From assembly GCF_030815415.1 (NCBI RefSeq), contig NZ_JAUSWW010000001.1, positions 3,596,001 to 3,660,000 on the forward strand: DNA of 64,000 bases. The letters run 5' to 3'. Each line of letters opens with the position of its first letter. The first letter of the stretch is position 1. Positions 52,167 through 61,017 of the stretch are shown piece after piece. This DNA comes from Streptomyces canus. Its GTDB lineage: Bacteria > Actinomycetota > Actinomycetes > Streptomycetales > Streptomycetaceae. The notes beneath the pieces are model-generated. The model saw only the letters and a program-made list of their open reading frames with translations. It did not search any database and had not been told where the DNA came from. The position numbers and the translations under genes are program-made.

Positions 52167-52485
52167 GCAGAAAGGGCTGAAGTCCTTTCACTCGAACGTT
52201 TAGGCCAGGATCCACCCCATGGAAGTACGGCTGTGACCTAGTCGACACCGAGGAATCAAAAAAAACTTTCCGGAAGGGGTTGTATCCGCCGCTGAGGTTT
52301 GCGAGTCTCTACGTGGCGATCGGGACAGCCCGCAACACCGGCTCCACAGATCACCGGAACCCCTCATCAAAACCCAGGACCACGGCAGGGAAACCTGACG
52401 TTCGGCCCTTCACTTGTTGAGGGATTCGTGAAAGCGTTCACATTCACAAGCAACTTGCATGTAATACCAAGGAGAGGTAGCAGCC
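52167..52485. other. 319-base region upstream of wblE
   Basis: No gene is supported. GAAAGG/CCTTTC (52170-52175 and 52184-52189) can form a small hairpin after the lipid-kinase gene. The A-rich run at 52257-52266 stands out. The long leader before wblE probably holds its promoters; no consensus was identified with confidence. Confidence 0.4.
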
Positions 52486-52743
52486 ATGGACTGGCGTCAC
52501 AACGCCGTTTGCCGCGAGGAAGACCCCGAGCTCTTCTTCCCCATCGGCAACACCGGTCCTGCGCTGCTGCAGATCGAGGAAGCCAAGGCCGTCTGCCGCC
52601 GCTGCCCCGTCATGGAGCAGTGCCTGCAGTGGGCGCTCGAGTCCGGCCAGGACTCCGGCGTCTGGGGTGGTCTCAGCGAGGACGAGCGTCGCGCCATGAA
52701 GCGCCGCGCCGCCCGCAACCGGGCCCGTCAGGCTTCTGCCTGA
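52486..52743 (+). CDS. wblE: WhiB-like iron-sulfur protein WblE
   Basis: An 85-residue Wbl protein. Cys9, Cys37, Cys40 and Cys46 (CRRCPVMEQC) are the 4Fe-4S ligands; GVWGGLSEDER is the turn motif, and KRRAARNRARQ is the basic DNA-binding tail. WblE is among the most conserved Wbl proteins of actinobacteria and likely acts with the primary sigma factor. ATG follows AAGGAGAGG. Confidence 0.95.
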   Translation: MDWRHNAVCREEDPELFFPIGNTGPALLQIEEAKAVCRRCPVMEQCLQWALESGQDSGVWGGLSEDERRAMKRRAARNRARQASA

Positions 52744-52856
52744 CGCACCCACCCCGCCTGAGCTTGGCGGCGCGTACAGCGAGTACGCATCTCCCGCCCC
52801 CGAGCCGCAGCGCGCAGTACCCCCGATGCGCAGCACAAGCTGGCAACGAGCATTCG

Positions 52857-52884
52857 AGCCCCGGACCACTTCAGGTCCGGGGCT
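52857..52884 (+). terminator. Hairpin terminator downstream of wblE
   Basis: AGCCCCGGACC and GGTCCGGGGCT form a perfect 11-bp stem with a 6-base loop, followed by TCTTGCT. Confidence 0.88.
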
Positions 52885-52924
52885 TCTTGCTGTGCCCGTT
52901 TACTGAACACAGCGCGTTTCACTC

Positions 52925-54400
52925 CTACTTGTTCGCACTCACCGGCACGTCCAGGATCACCCGGGTGCCGCCCTCCGGTACCGGAACCATGTCGAACGTG
53001 CCGCCCAACTCGCCCTCCACCAGCGTCCGTACGATCTGAAGACCGAGGTTGCCGCCGGTGTGCGGGTCGAAGCCCTCGGGCAGACCGACCCCGTCGTCCT
53101 GGACCGTGACGAGGAGGCGGGCCTCCTTGGTCGTACCGCCACGGACGGCCGAGACCTCGACCGTGCCGGTCTCGCCCTCGCGGAAGCCGTGTTCCAGGGC
53201 GTTCTGGAGGATCTCGGTCAGCACCATCGACAGCGGGGTGGCGACCTCGGCGTCGAGGATGCCGAAGCGGCCGGTGCGCCGGCCGGCGACCTTGCCGGGC
53301 GAGATCTCCGCGACCATCGCCAGGACCCGGTCGGCGATCTCGTCGAACTCCACGCGTTCGTCCAGGTTCTGAGACAGCGTCTCATGCACGATCGCGATCG
53401 ACCCGACCCGGCGCACCGCCTCTTCCAGGGCTTCGCGGCCGCGATCGGACTCGATACGGCGGGCCTGGAGGCGCAGCAGCGCGGCGACCGTCTGGAGGTT
53501 GTTCTTGACCCGGTGGTGGATCTCCCGGATGGTCGCGTCCTTGGTGATCAACTCGCGCTCGCGGCGCCGCAGTTCGGTGACGTCACGGAGCAGGACCAGC
53601 GAACCGATGCGCGTGCCCTTGGGCTTCAGCGGGATCGCCCTGAACTGGATGACCCCGTCACCCGACTCGATCTCGAACTCGCGCGGCGCCCAGCCGCTGG
53701 CGACCTTGGCGAGCGCCTCGTCCACCGGGCCGCGGGTGGGGGCGAGTTCGGCGGTGGTCATGCCGAGGTGGTGGCCGACGAGGTCGGAGGCGAGGCCGAG
53801 ACGGTGGTAGGCGGACAGCGCGTTCGGGGAGGCGTACTGGACGACACCGTCGGCGTCGAGGCGGATCAGGCCGTCGCCGACGCGTGGGGCGGCGTCCATG
53901 TCCATCTGCTGGTTCGCGAACGGGAAGGAACCGGCCGCGATCATCTGCGCGAGGTCCGACGCGCTCTGCAGATACGTCAGTTCCAGACGGCTCGGGGTGC
54001 GCACGGTGAGCAGGTTGGTGTTGCGCGCGATGACACCGAGGACGCGCCCCTCCCGTCGCACGGGGATCGACTCGACCCGTACGGGGACCTCTTCGCGCCA
54101 CTCCGGGTCGCCCTCGCGCACGATCCGGCCCTCGTCGAGAGCGGCGTCGAGGAGCGGGCGGCGGCCGCGTGGGACGAGGTGGCCGACCATGTCGTCCTGG
54201 TAGGAGGTGGGGCCGGTGTTGGGGCGCATCTGCGCCACGGACACATACCGGGCGCCGTCCCGGGTGGGCACCCACAGCACGAGGTCGGCGAAGGAGAGGT
54301 CGGAGAGCAGTTGCCACTCCGACACCAGCAGATGGAGCCACTCGAGGTCGGAGTCGTCGAGGGCGGTGTGCTGGCGGACCAGTTCGTTCATGGAGGGCAC
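52925..54400 (-). CDS. PdtaS-like cytoplasmic sensor histidine kinase
   Basis: A 491-residue soluble kinase. An N-terminal GAF-like domain and a PAS domain (VGDGLIRLDADGVVQYASPNAL) precede a HisKA_2-type H box (IREIHHRVKNNLQTVAALL) and an HATPase domain with LTEILQNALEHGF, DDGVGLPEGF and GGNLGLQIVRTL. In mycobacteria PdtaS controls an RNA-binding anti-terminator PdtaR; no such partner gene lies next to this one. Start GTG 54400 has TACGCT seven bases upstream, so the mRNA may be leaderless; ATG 54391 is the alternative. Confidence 0.9.
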   Translation of the reverse strand: MPSMNELVRQHTALDDSDLEWLHLLVSEWQLLSDLSFADLVLWVPTRDGARYVSVAQMRPNTGPTSYQDDMVGHLVPRGRRPLLDAALDEGRIVREGDPEWREEVPVRVESIPVRREGRVLGVIARNTNLLTVRTPSRLELTYLQSASDLAQMIAAGSFPFANQQMDMDAAPRVGDGLIRLDADGVVQYASPNALSAYHRLGLASDLVGHHLGMTTAELAPTRGPVDEALAKVASGWAPREFEIESGDGVIQFRAIPLKPKGTRIGSLVLLRDVTELRRRERELITKDATIREIHHRVKNNLQTVAALLRLQARRIESDRGREALEEAVRRVGSIAIVHETLSQNLDERVEFDEIADRVLAMVAEISPGKVAGRRTGRFGILDAEVATPLSMVLTEILQNALEHGFREGETGTVEVSAVRGGTTKEARLLVTVQDDGVGLPEGFDPHTGGNLGLQIVRTLVEGELGGTFDMVPVPEGGTRVILDVPVSANK

Positions 54401-54840
54401 GAGTGCGAGCGTACCTGGGGGTATGTGGATGGCCTAAAAGCGCCGGGGATCGTACGGCCCTGCGCACCGGCCCGGTCCGGACGGGCCCTGAGAACACCCG
54501 CGGGCCGCGGCGCCTGAGAGGGACCCTCAACCCTCTCGGCACCGCAGCCCGGAGCAACAACGGCCGCGGGGTGTGCGGTCCCGGTCGGCCGAAGGATGAG
54601 GAGCCGGGGCAGTCAGGGCAGAGAGCACCGGTTCCTCGGTCCGCCTTCCTGTGCGGGGAAGACGGAAGTCTGTGTATTCAGTTCTCTGCAACGCATTGTG
54701 GACTAGACCACTCGATGTGTCCATGCGTTGGAGGCTGTTCGTTGTTGTCAGTTCTCCGAGGGTCCCCGAAGCGGCTCGACCCCCGCTGGAGAACTGATCG
54801 GACGCCCTAGCATCCACCACGCAGCCTAACCCGTGTGGGT
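54401..54840. other. 440-base region containing an isolated dre-type site
   Basis: No gene is supported. The central part holds the DasR-type site at 54699-54710. The rest shows the lower coding bias of non-coding DNA. Confidence 0.5.
54699..54710. promoter_or_regulatory. Isolated dre-type DasR operator
   Basis: TGGACTAGACCA matches TGGTCTAGACCA at 11 of 12 positions. It is 299 bases upstream of the PdtaS-like kinase and beyond the stop of the TetR gene, not adjacent to a chitin or GlcNAc gene. Confidence 0.65.
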
Positions 54841-55473
54841 TCATGTGCGGGGCCAGATGGCCATGGCAATTTCCGCGAGCGCCTCCAGTTCCGACCGGCT
54901 CGCCCCGTCGCGCGCCTGTTGGGACATGCCGTTGATGATCGCCCCGGTGTGGCGGGCGAGCGCGGCAGCGTCGAGGCCGGGCGGGAGTGCGCCGGTGGCG
55001 ATGTCCGCCCTGATACGACTCTCGAAGGCGGCGATGGTGGCGTTGCGCCGGTCACGCAGGGAGTCCGCGACCTCCGGGGTCGTGCAGTTGATGGCCGCGT
55101 GGGCGATGAGACAGCCGTGCGGGCGCTCCGGGTCCGTGTACTTGGCGGCGGCTTCCCGCAGAGTCCGTTCCACCACGGCGCGGGCCGTGGGTTCCTCGGC
55201 GAGCGCCCGGTCGGCGAAGGCGGCGTAGCGGACGGTGTAGACGCGCACGGCTTCGTCGAAGAGGGAGCGCTTGTCGCCGAAGGCGGCGTAGAGGCTCGGG
55301 GCTCCGATGTCCATGACCCGGGTGAGGTCGGAGACCGAGGTGGCCTCGTAGCCGTGCTCCCAGAAGGCGAGGATCGCCTTCTCCAGGGCGGTCTCCCGGT
55401 CGAAGGAACGGGGCCGGCCGCGGGGCCTGGCCACGGGGGCGGTCTTCGCCTTGGTCTCCTCGCTGCTCACCAT
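54841..55473 (-). CDS. TetR-family regulator
   Basis: A 210-residue TetR protein. RGRPRSFDRETALEKAILAFWEHG leads into the HTH ATSVSDLTRVMDIGAPSLYAAFGDKRSLF (in parts), followed by a TetR C-terminal domain with RPHGCLIAHAAIN. ATG at 55473 lies seven bases after TAAAAT, giving a probable leaderless mRNA; ATG at 55482 would fall too close to the -10. It is divergent from the truncated SDR, which it presumably regulated. Confidence 0.93.
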   Translation of the reverse strand: MVSSEETKAKTAPVARPRGRPRSFDRETALEKAILAFWEHGYEATSVSDLTRVMDIGAPSLYAAFGDKRSLFDEAVRVYTVRYAAFADRALAEEPTARAVVERTLREAAAKYTDPERPHGCLIAHAAINCTTPEVADSLRDRRNATIAAFESRIRADIATGALPPGLDAAALARHTGAIINGMSQQARDGASRSELEALAEIAMAIWPRT

Positions 55474-55486
55474 GGAGTGCATTTTA

Positions 55487-55498
55487 TAGCGGGTGCTA
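55487..55498. promoter_or_regulatory. Palindrome TAGC-GGGT-GCTA at the TetR promoter
   Basis: TAGC (55487-55490) and GCTA (55495-55498) are inverted around GGGT, within an extended imperfect palindrome that spans the TetR promoter. It is the likely operator of the divergent TetR/SDR pair. Confidence 0.6.
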
Positions 55499-55568
55499 GA
55501 GAATTGTCGGCACCCTGTTGTACGGTCTTTATGTATCGATCGCTAGGGAATTTCGAGGGGGCGTCGGC

Positions 55569-56012
55569 ATGGGTGAGACGGGTGTGCTCGCGGGCAGGAC
55601 GGCACTGGTCACGGGGGCGAGCAGGGGGATCGGGCGGGCGGTGGCCGAGCGTCTGGCGCGCGACGGGGCGCGGGTCGCCGTGCACTACGGCAGCAATGAG
55701 GCGGCGGCGAAGGAGACGGTCGCCGCGATCGAGGCGGCGGGCGGGAACGCCTTCGCGATCCGGGCCGAGCTGGGCGTGCCCGGCGACGCGGAGTCCTTGT
55801 GGGAGGCCTTCGACCAGCAGGCGCGGGGACTGGACATCCTGGTCAACAACGCGGGCATGGCGCTCTTCGCGACCGTCCAGGATACGGACGAGGAGCTCTA
55901 CGACCGGACGCAGGCGGTCAACGCCAGAGCGCCGTTCTTCATCGTCAAACACGGCCTGCGGCGACTGCGCGACCACGGCCGGATCATCAACGTCACGGCG
56001 GCGACGGACTCT
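55569..56012 (+). pseudogene. 3'-truncated short-chain dehydrogenase
   Basis: A normal SDR start is seen from ATG 55569: ALVTGASRGIGRAVAERLA is the TGxxxGxG cofactor loop, LDILVNNAGMA the NNAG motif, and RDHGRIINVT the strand before the catalytic Ser. About residue 148 the similarity ends and the frame enters antisense sequence of the SIS gene. The catalytic YxxxK segment is lost, so the enzyme is probably inactive. The frame runs on to 56075 by chance. Confidence 0.8.
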
Positions 56013-56395
56013 GCGATCTCTCGCTCGCGGGCGGCCCGGGTCGAGGCCACGAGGTCCGGGGAGCCGCCGGACTGACTGACGGTGACGACCAGGACGTCGG
56101 TGAGGTCGGGGCGGGCGCCGTAGGCCGTGGTGGTCGACATCGAGGTCAGACCGCAGGGCAGGCCGAGGCGGATCTCCAGGAGGTACTTGGCGTAGAGCGC
56201 GGCGTTGTCGGAGGTGCCGCGGGCGGTGAGCAGGACGAAGCGGGGATTGCGGGCGGCGATCTCCTGGGCGACCTGCCGGATGCCGGGGGCGCCGTCCGCC
56301 AGGATCCGGCGGAGCACGGCAGGCTGCTCGGCCATCTCGCGGGCCATGATCCGGCCGGGGAGTTCGCTCTGGGGCTCCGATGTCGTGGCGGTCAT
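56012..56395 (-). pseudogene. 3'-truncated SIS-domain sugar isomerase gene
   Basis: From ATG 56395 the protein reads GRIMAREMAEQPAVLRRIL, FVLLTARGTSDNAALYAKYL, STTTAYGARPDLTDVLVVTV and SQSGGSPDLVASTRAARE, a typical phosphosugar-binding SIS start of a GlmS/AgaS-like isomerase. It stops matching near 56020, where it meets the SDR fragment. Full proteins have ~350 residues; only ~125 remain. Divergent to nagB and sharing its dre site, it was probably once a GlcN-6-P or GlcNAc-6-P enzyme. Confidence 0.8.
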
Positions 56396-56595
56396 GCGGG
56401 GGGCCTCCCGGGTGGGGCCGTGCGTCCGGTTCTCGAGTGGCCGGCGGCCGGTGGCCTCTCCTATTCCACTCCCCCGGGCGCCAAGACGCCTGTGCGGGGT
56501 GCGGATCCGTCCGTCCCGGCGTCTCGTCCACACCTGTTCGCGGCCGTCTCGTACGGGCCGCTTCACCTGGGCAGGGAAAGCCGATTCTGTTAAAT

Positions 56596-56607
56596 TGGTC
56601 TAAACCA
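56596..56607. promoter_or_regulatory. dre operator upstream of nagB
   Basis: TGGTCTAAACCA matches the DasR core at 11 of 12 positions and lies 29 bases before the nagB start. It also lies in front of the truncated divergent SIS gene. Confidence 0.85.
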
Positions 56608-56636
56608 CACAGCCCTTTCAGAACGGCAGGCCCAGC

Positions 56637-57422
56637 GTGGAAGTTGTCATCGTTCCGGACGCCAAGTCGGGTGGCGAGCTCATCGCCGAGGCCATGGCGC
56701 AGCTCCTGCGACGCAAGCCCGACGCGCTGCTCGGCGTGGCCACCGGCTCGACACCGCTGCCGATCTACCAGGCGCTCACCGCGAAGGTGCGGGCCGGTGC
56801 GGTGGACGCCTCGCGGGCGCGGATCGCCCAGCTCGACGAGTACGTGGGGCTGCCTGCCGAGCATCCGGAGTCGTACCGGTCGGTGCTGCGGCGCGAGGTG
56901 CTGGAGCCGCTGGGCGTCGGAATGTCCTCCTTCATCGGGCCGGACGGTACGGCGGAGGACGTTCAGGGGGCGTGCGAGGCGTATGACGCGGCGCTGGCGA
57001 ACGCCGGGGGTGTGGATCTGCAGTTGCTCGGGATCGGGACCGACGGGCACATCGGGTTCAACGAGCCGTGTTCTTCCCTGGCCTCGCGGACCCGGATCAA
57101 GACGTTGACCGAACAGACCCGGGTGGACAACGCGCGGTTCTTCGACGGGGACATCTCGCAGGTGCCGCATCACGTGATCACTCAGGGGATCGGGACGATC
57201 CTGGAGGCTCGGCATCTGGTGCTGCTCGCCACGGGTGAGGGGAAAGCAGATGCCGTGGCGGCGACAGTGGAGGGGCCGGTTGCTGCGGTGTGTCCGGCGT
57301 CGGCGTTGCAGTTGCACCCGCATGCGACGGTTGTGGTCGACGAGGGGGCCGCGTCCAAGTTGAAGCTGGCGGACTACTTCCGGCACACGTTCGCCAACAA
57401 GCCGGAGTGGCAGGGGATTTAG
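56637..57422 (+). CDS. nagB: Glucosamine-6-phosphate deaminase
   Basis: A 261-residue NagB. It converts GlcN-6-P to fructose-6-P and ammonia. GVATGSTPLPIYQAL binds phosphate, QLDEYVGLPAEHPESY carries the catalytic Asp, and LLGIGTDGHIGFNEP carries the second Asp and catalytic His-Gly region. GTG at 56637 is preceded by a dre site. Product pathway joins DasABC import and DasD cleavage. Confidence 0.97.
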   Translation: MEVVIVPDAKSGGELIAEAMAQLLRRKPDALLGVATGSTPLPIYQALTAKVRAGAVDASRARIAQLDEYVGLPAEHPESYRSVLRREVLEPLGVGMSSFIGPDGTAEDVQGACEAYDAALANAGGVDLQLLGIGTDGHIGFNEPCSSLASRTRIKTLTEQTRVDNARFFDGDISQVPHHVITQGIGTILEARHLVLLATGEGKADAVAATVEGPVAAVCPASALQLHPHATVVVDEGAASKLKLADYFRHTFANKPEWQGI

Positions 57423-57467
57423 TCCGGTCTCGTCTGCCGGGTTCGGTTCGTTGCGGGGTGCGGGTTC

Positions 57468-57531
57468 GCTGTGGCTTGTCGCGCCCACGCGGCGGGGCCG
57501 CACATCGATACAGCCCCGCGCCCCTCAACGC
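57468..57531 (-). repeat. Dispersed repeat, copy 1
   Basis: The minus strand of this segment is about 85 percent identical over ~58 bases to 63392-63456: both contain GGGGCTGTRTCGATRTGCGG. The two copies are inverted relative to each other and flank the dasD-dasCBA-dasR block. Confidence 0.75.
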
Positions 57532-57535
57532 AATA

Positions 57536-57570
57536 CAGGCGCCGGTTCCCTTCCGAGGAACCGGCGCCTG
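57536..57570. terminator. Bidirectional hairpin between nagB and dasD
   Basis: CAGGCGCCGGTTCC and GGAACCGGCGCCTG form a perfect 14-bp stem with a 7-base loop between the convergent genes. Confidence 0.9.
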
Positions 57571-57584
57571 TCTCGTCGTAGCGG

Positions 57585-59069
57585 CTACTCGCCCGCGATG
57601 ACCTCCGCCGCCGCCCTGCCGCACACCCTCGCCGCGCCGTGCGTCGCGATGTGCAGGACGCCGCGTGCGGGGGCCTGGGGGACGCCCATCTCGACCACGA
57701 TCGTGTCCGGGCGGCTGCGGAGGACGCTGTCCAGGGCTGCCGTCATCCAGGGGTGGCGGTGTTCGTCGCGGACGACGGCGACGATGCGGCGCCGACCCGC
57801 TGCCGCCAGTGCGGCCATCCCGGCGCCCTCGCCCGAGAAGCTGCCCGTTTCCGTGCCGGGCAGCAGGCGGGTAAGTTCCGCGGCCACACCCCAGGGGGTC
57901 TCGTCGCCCACCGCGAAGTTGGCGACCGGGGTGAAGGCGGCGACATAGGGCGGCTCGGTGAGGGGCGTGGGCCTCGCGCCGGTCAGGGTGAGGGCTCGGC
58001 GGGCCGCGCGGAGGCCTACCTCCGGGTCCGGGTCGGCCGCCGGGTCGGCCGCCGATGCCGCCGCCGTCCAGCGGGCCAGGGAGCGGACGCGTTCCGCCGC
58101 GTCCGCCAGGCGCTCCTCGGGGAGTTCGCCCGAGCGGACCGCCGACACCAACGCGTCGCGCAGACGTCGTACCGTCTCGTCGTCCGCCAGACCGCCGCCC
58201 ACGCAGATCGCGTCCGCGCCGGCGGCGACGGCCAGCACGCTGCCGCGTTCGATGCCATAGGTGTCCGCGATGGCCCGCATCTCCATGCCGTCGGTGACGA
58301 TCAGGCCGTCGTAGCCGAGTTCGCCGCGAAGGAGGTCCGTCAGCACCTTGTGGGACAGCGTCGCCGGGTGCTCGGGGTCCAGGGCCGGGACCAGGATGTG
58401 GGCGCTCATCACCGCGCGGGAGCCGGCGGCGATCGCGGCGCGGAACGGGGAGAGTTCACGGGACATCAGCACCGGGAGGTCCACGTCGATGCGCGGCAGG
58501 GCGTGGTGGGAGTCGATCGCCGTGTCGCCGTGGCCCGGGAAGTGCTTGGTGCAGGCGGCGACTCCGGCCGACTGAAGGCCCGTGACGTAGGCCGCCGTGT
58601 GCCGGGCGACCAGGTCCGCGGAGGCGCCGAAGGAGCGGACGCCGATCACCGGGTTGTCCGGGTTCGAGTTCACGTCGGCCGACGGGGCCCAGTTGAGGTT
58701 GACCCCGCAGGCGGCGAGGCGGCGGCCGAGTTCGGAGGCCACCTCGCGCGTCAGGTCCACGTCGTCGACCGCGCCGAGTGCGTGGTTGCCGGGGAAGGAG
58801 GAGCCCGTCCGCACCTCCAGGCGCGTGACGTCGCCGCCCTCCTCGTCGATGGCGACCAGGACGTCGTCGCGTTCGGCGCGCAGCTGGGCGGTGAGGGCAG
58901 CGAGTTGGTCCGGGGAGTCGATGTTGCGGCCGAACAGGCCCACCGAGGCGAGCCCCTCCCCCAGGCGGCGCAGCAGCCAGTCGGGGGCGGTGGTGCCGGT
59001 GAAACCGGGCTGGAGGACGGTCAGGGCGTCGCGGGTGAGCGTGTCCGTACCGCTGGCGAAAGTCGTCAT
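57585..59069 (-). CDS. dasD: Family 3 beta-N-acetylglucosaminidase DasD
   Basis: A 494-residue GH3 enzyme of the NagZ subgroup. DEEGGDVTRL and FAGNHALG-like (SFPGNHALGA) come first; KHFPGHGDTAIDSHHALP holds the Lys-His and the His of the GH3 acid/base loop, near residues 177-193; VTDGMEMRAI contains the nucleophile Asp near residue 260. A C-terminal domain follows. It hydrolyses chitobiose or GlcNAc oligomers. No signal peptide, so it is cytoplasmic and acts on imported sugar. It starts nine bases after the dasC stop. Confidence 0.94.
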   Translation of the reverse strand: MTTFASGTDTLTRDALTVLQPGFTGTTAPDWLLRRLGEGLASVGLFGRNIDSPDQLAALTAQLRAERDDVLVAIDEEGGDVTRLEVRTGSSFPGNHALGAVDDVDLTREVASELGRRLAACGVNLNWAPSADVNSNPDNPVIGVRSFGASADLVARHTAAYVTGLQSAGVAACTKHFPGHGDTAIDSHHALPRIDVDLPVLMSRELSPFRAAIAAGSRAVMSAHILVPALDPEHPATLSHKVLTDLLRGELGYDGLIVTDGMEMRAIADTYGIERGSVLAVAAGADAICVGGGLADDETVRRLRDALVSAVRSGELPEERLADAAERVRSLARWTAAASAADPAADPDPEVGLRAARRALTLTGARPTPLTEPPYVAAFTPVANFAVGDETPWGVAAELTRLLPGTETGSFSGEGAGMAALAAAGRRRIVAVVRDEHRHPWMTAALDSVLRSRPDTIVVEMGVPQAPARGVLHIATHGAARVCGRAAAEVIAGE

Positions 59070-59078
59070 CGGGTGGCG

Positions 59079-59954
59079 TTATCCCTTCACCGCGCCGGCG
59101 GTCAGGCCCGCGGCCATCTTGCGCTGGACGAGGAGGAACAGGACGACGATCGGCACGGCCATGAGGGTGGATCCGGCCATCATCGGGGCGTATTCGGTGC
59201 CGTGCTTGGTGGTGAAGTTGCCCAGCCAGACGGTCGCCGTCTGGTTCTCCTGGCTGAGCAGCATGAGGGCGTAGAGGTACTCGTTCCAGGCCTGGATGAA
59301 GCCGTAGACCGAGGTGGCGACCATGCCGGGGGCGAGGAGCGGGAAGACCACGCGCAGGAACGCGGTCGTGCGGGAGCAGCCGTCCACCATCGCCGCCTCC
59401 TCCAGCTCCTTCGGGATGTTGACGATGAAGCCGCGCAGCGTCCACACCGTGAAGGGGAGGATGAAGGTCAGATAGGTGAGGACCAGGCCGGACAGCCGGT
59501 CGTACTGGCCGAGGTCGTTGAGCAGCAGGAAGACCGGGATGATCATCGCGACCAGCGGGACCATCTGGACCGCCAGGATGCCGACGATCACGATCTTGCG
59601 GCCGCGGAAGGCGAACCGGGAGATGGCGAGCGCGGCCAGCAGGCCGATGACGATGCCGATCGCCACCACCGAGAGGGACACGACGAGGCTGCGGCCGACC
59701 GGGCCCCAGAAGTCGGCGATGTTCAGCGCCCGGTCGAAGTTGGCGAACGTGATGCCGGTGGGCAGCAGGCTCGGATCCGGGTCGATGGCGTCCTTGGCCG
59801 GCTTGAAGGCCGTGTTGAGCATCCAGTAGACGGGAAAGCCGGCGGTGACGAAGACGAGGAGACCGAGGAGGTTCCAGCCGGCCTTGGACTTCCGGCGCCC
59901 CGAACGGCCCTTCGAGCCGCGCCCCGGCGTGGTGGTCGCGCTCATGCTGGTCAT
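59079..59954 (-). CDS. dasC: Chitobiose ABC transporter permease DasC
   Basis: A 291-residue MalG-type permease with six hydrophobic helices. The EAA motif is EEAAMVDGCSRTTAFLRVVFP, contacting the ATPase MsiK, which is encoded elsewhere in Streptomyces. ATG at 59954 overlaps the dasB stop (ATGA). With DasB it forms the membrane channel. Confidence 0.95.
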   Translation of the reverse strand: MTSMSATTTPGRGSKGRSGRRKSKAGWNLLGLLVFVTAGFPVYWMLNTAFKPAKDAIDPDPSLLPTGITFANFDRALNIADFWGPVGRSLVVSLSVVAIGIVIGLLAALAISRFAFRGRKIVIVGILAVQMVPLVAMIIPVFLLLNDLGQYDRLSGLVLTYLTFILPFTVWTLRGFIVNIPKELEEAAMVDGCSRTTAFLRVVFPLLAPGMVATSVYGFIQAWNEYLYALMLLSQENQTATVWLGNFTTKHGTEYAPMMAGSTLMAVPIVVLFLLVQRKMAAGLTAGAVKG

Positions 59955-60940
59955 TCGACGTCTCCGATCTTCAGCATCTGACGCATGTAGACCGCGACCA
60001 CGCCGAGCAGGAGCAGCACGGTGAGCAGGGCGATCGCCGAGCCCTGGGCGTAGTCGTTGACCACGAAGGCACGGTCGTAGGAGTAGGTGGTGAGGAGCTG
60101 GAACTCGGCCTCCGGATGTCCGTTGCGCATCACGAAGACCTGCGGGAAGACGCCCATGTCCCAGATGACCGAGAGCGTCGTGAGCATCACGATGATCGGC
60201 TTGAGGATGGGGAGGGTGACGAACCGGAAGACGCCCCAGGCGCCCGCGCCGTCGAGGCGGGCCGCCTCCTCCAGTTCGGCCGGGACCTGGGTGAGCCCGG
60301 CGCTGAGGGTGATCACGACGAAGGGGACGGCTCCCCAGACCACCAGCAGCATGATCACGGCCAGGCCCTGCGGTCCGCTCGCGAACCAGTTGTGGCCGAC
60401 CATCTCGACCCCGGGCAACTTGCTGAGCAGCGCGTTGAGGATCCCGTAGTCCGCGTCGAAGAGCCATTTGAAGACGGTGGTGGCGACGATGATCGGCATG
60501 CCCCAGCTGGCCACGAGGGCGATGTTGACGAGGGTCTTCACCCAGCCGGAGACCCGCTGGAGCAGCAGCGCGATCAGCATGCCGGCGACCATCGTGAAGA
60601 TGACGCAGCCGGCCGCGAAGACGACCGTGCGCACGACGACCGCCCAGAACTCGCCGTCGCCCAGCACCTTGCTGAAGTTGTCGAACCCGACCGACTCGGC
60701 CGGCTTGAAGCCCCACAGCTGGGACTGCCCGAACTCCTGGAAGGACAGGGTGACCAGGCGGACCAGCGGATAGCCGAGGACGAGCGCCAGGATCAGCAGA
60801 CAGGGGGCGAGCAGCAGCCAGGGGGTGCCGGCTCCGCCGGTACTGCGCCGTCCGGCCGGCTTCTTCCGCACGGCCGGTGCTGGTGGTGGTGACTGCCGCG
60901 CCGGCGGCACTTTGGCAGTGGTCGTGTCTGCGGCACTCAT
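59951..60940 (-). CDS. dasB: Chitobiose ABC transporter permease DasB
   Basis: A 329-residue MalF-type permease. A ~40-residue cytoplasmic N terminus rich in Pro and Lys precedes six helices (TPWLLLAPCLLILALVLGYP first). The EAA motif is ELEEAARLDGAGAWGVFRFVTLP. It starts 78 bases after dasA and is coupled to dasC. Confidence 0.95.
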   Translation of the reverse strand: MSAADTTTAKVPPARQSPPPAPAVRKKPAGRRSTGGAGTPWLLLAPCLLILALVLGYPLVRLVTLSFQEFGQSQLWGFKPAESVGFDNFSKVLGDGEFWAVVVRTVVFAAGCVIFTMVAGMLIALLLQRVSGWVKTLVNIALVASWGMPIIVATTVFKWLFDADYGILNALLSKLPGVEMVGHNWFASGPQGLAVIMLLVVWGAVPFVVITLSAGLTQVPAELEEAARLDGAGAWGVFRFVTLPILKPIIVMLTTLSVIWDMGVFPQVFVMRNGHPEAEFQLLTTYSYDRAFVVNDYAQGSAIALLTVLLLLGVVAVYMRQMLKIGDVE

Positions 60941-61017
60941 CCGCGCGCTCCTCAGCGGTCCCTCGAGGTCGAACGAGAAGCAGGGCCCCGTCACGCTCAA
61001 CGGGGCCCCGCCGGTGG

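Noticed and set aside
52272..52300. GGAAG as a SigR-type promoter before wblE
   Set aside because: The GTT element would lie 20 bases away rather than 18, and GGAAT is not exact.
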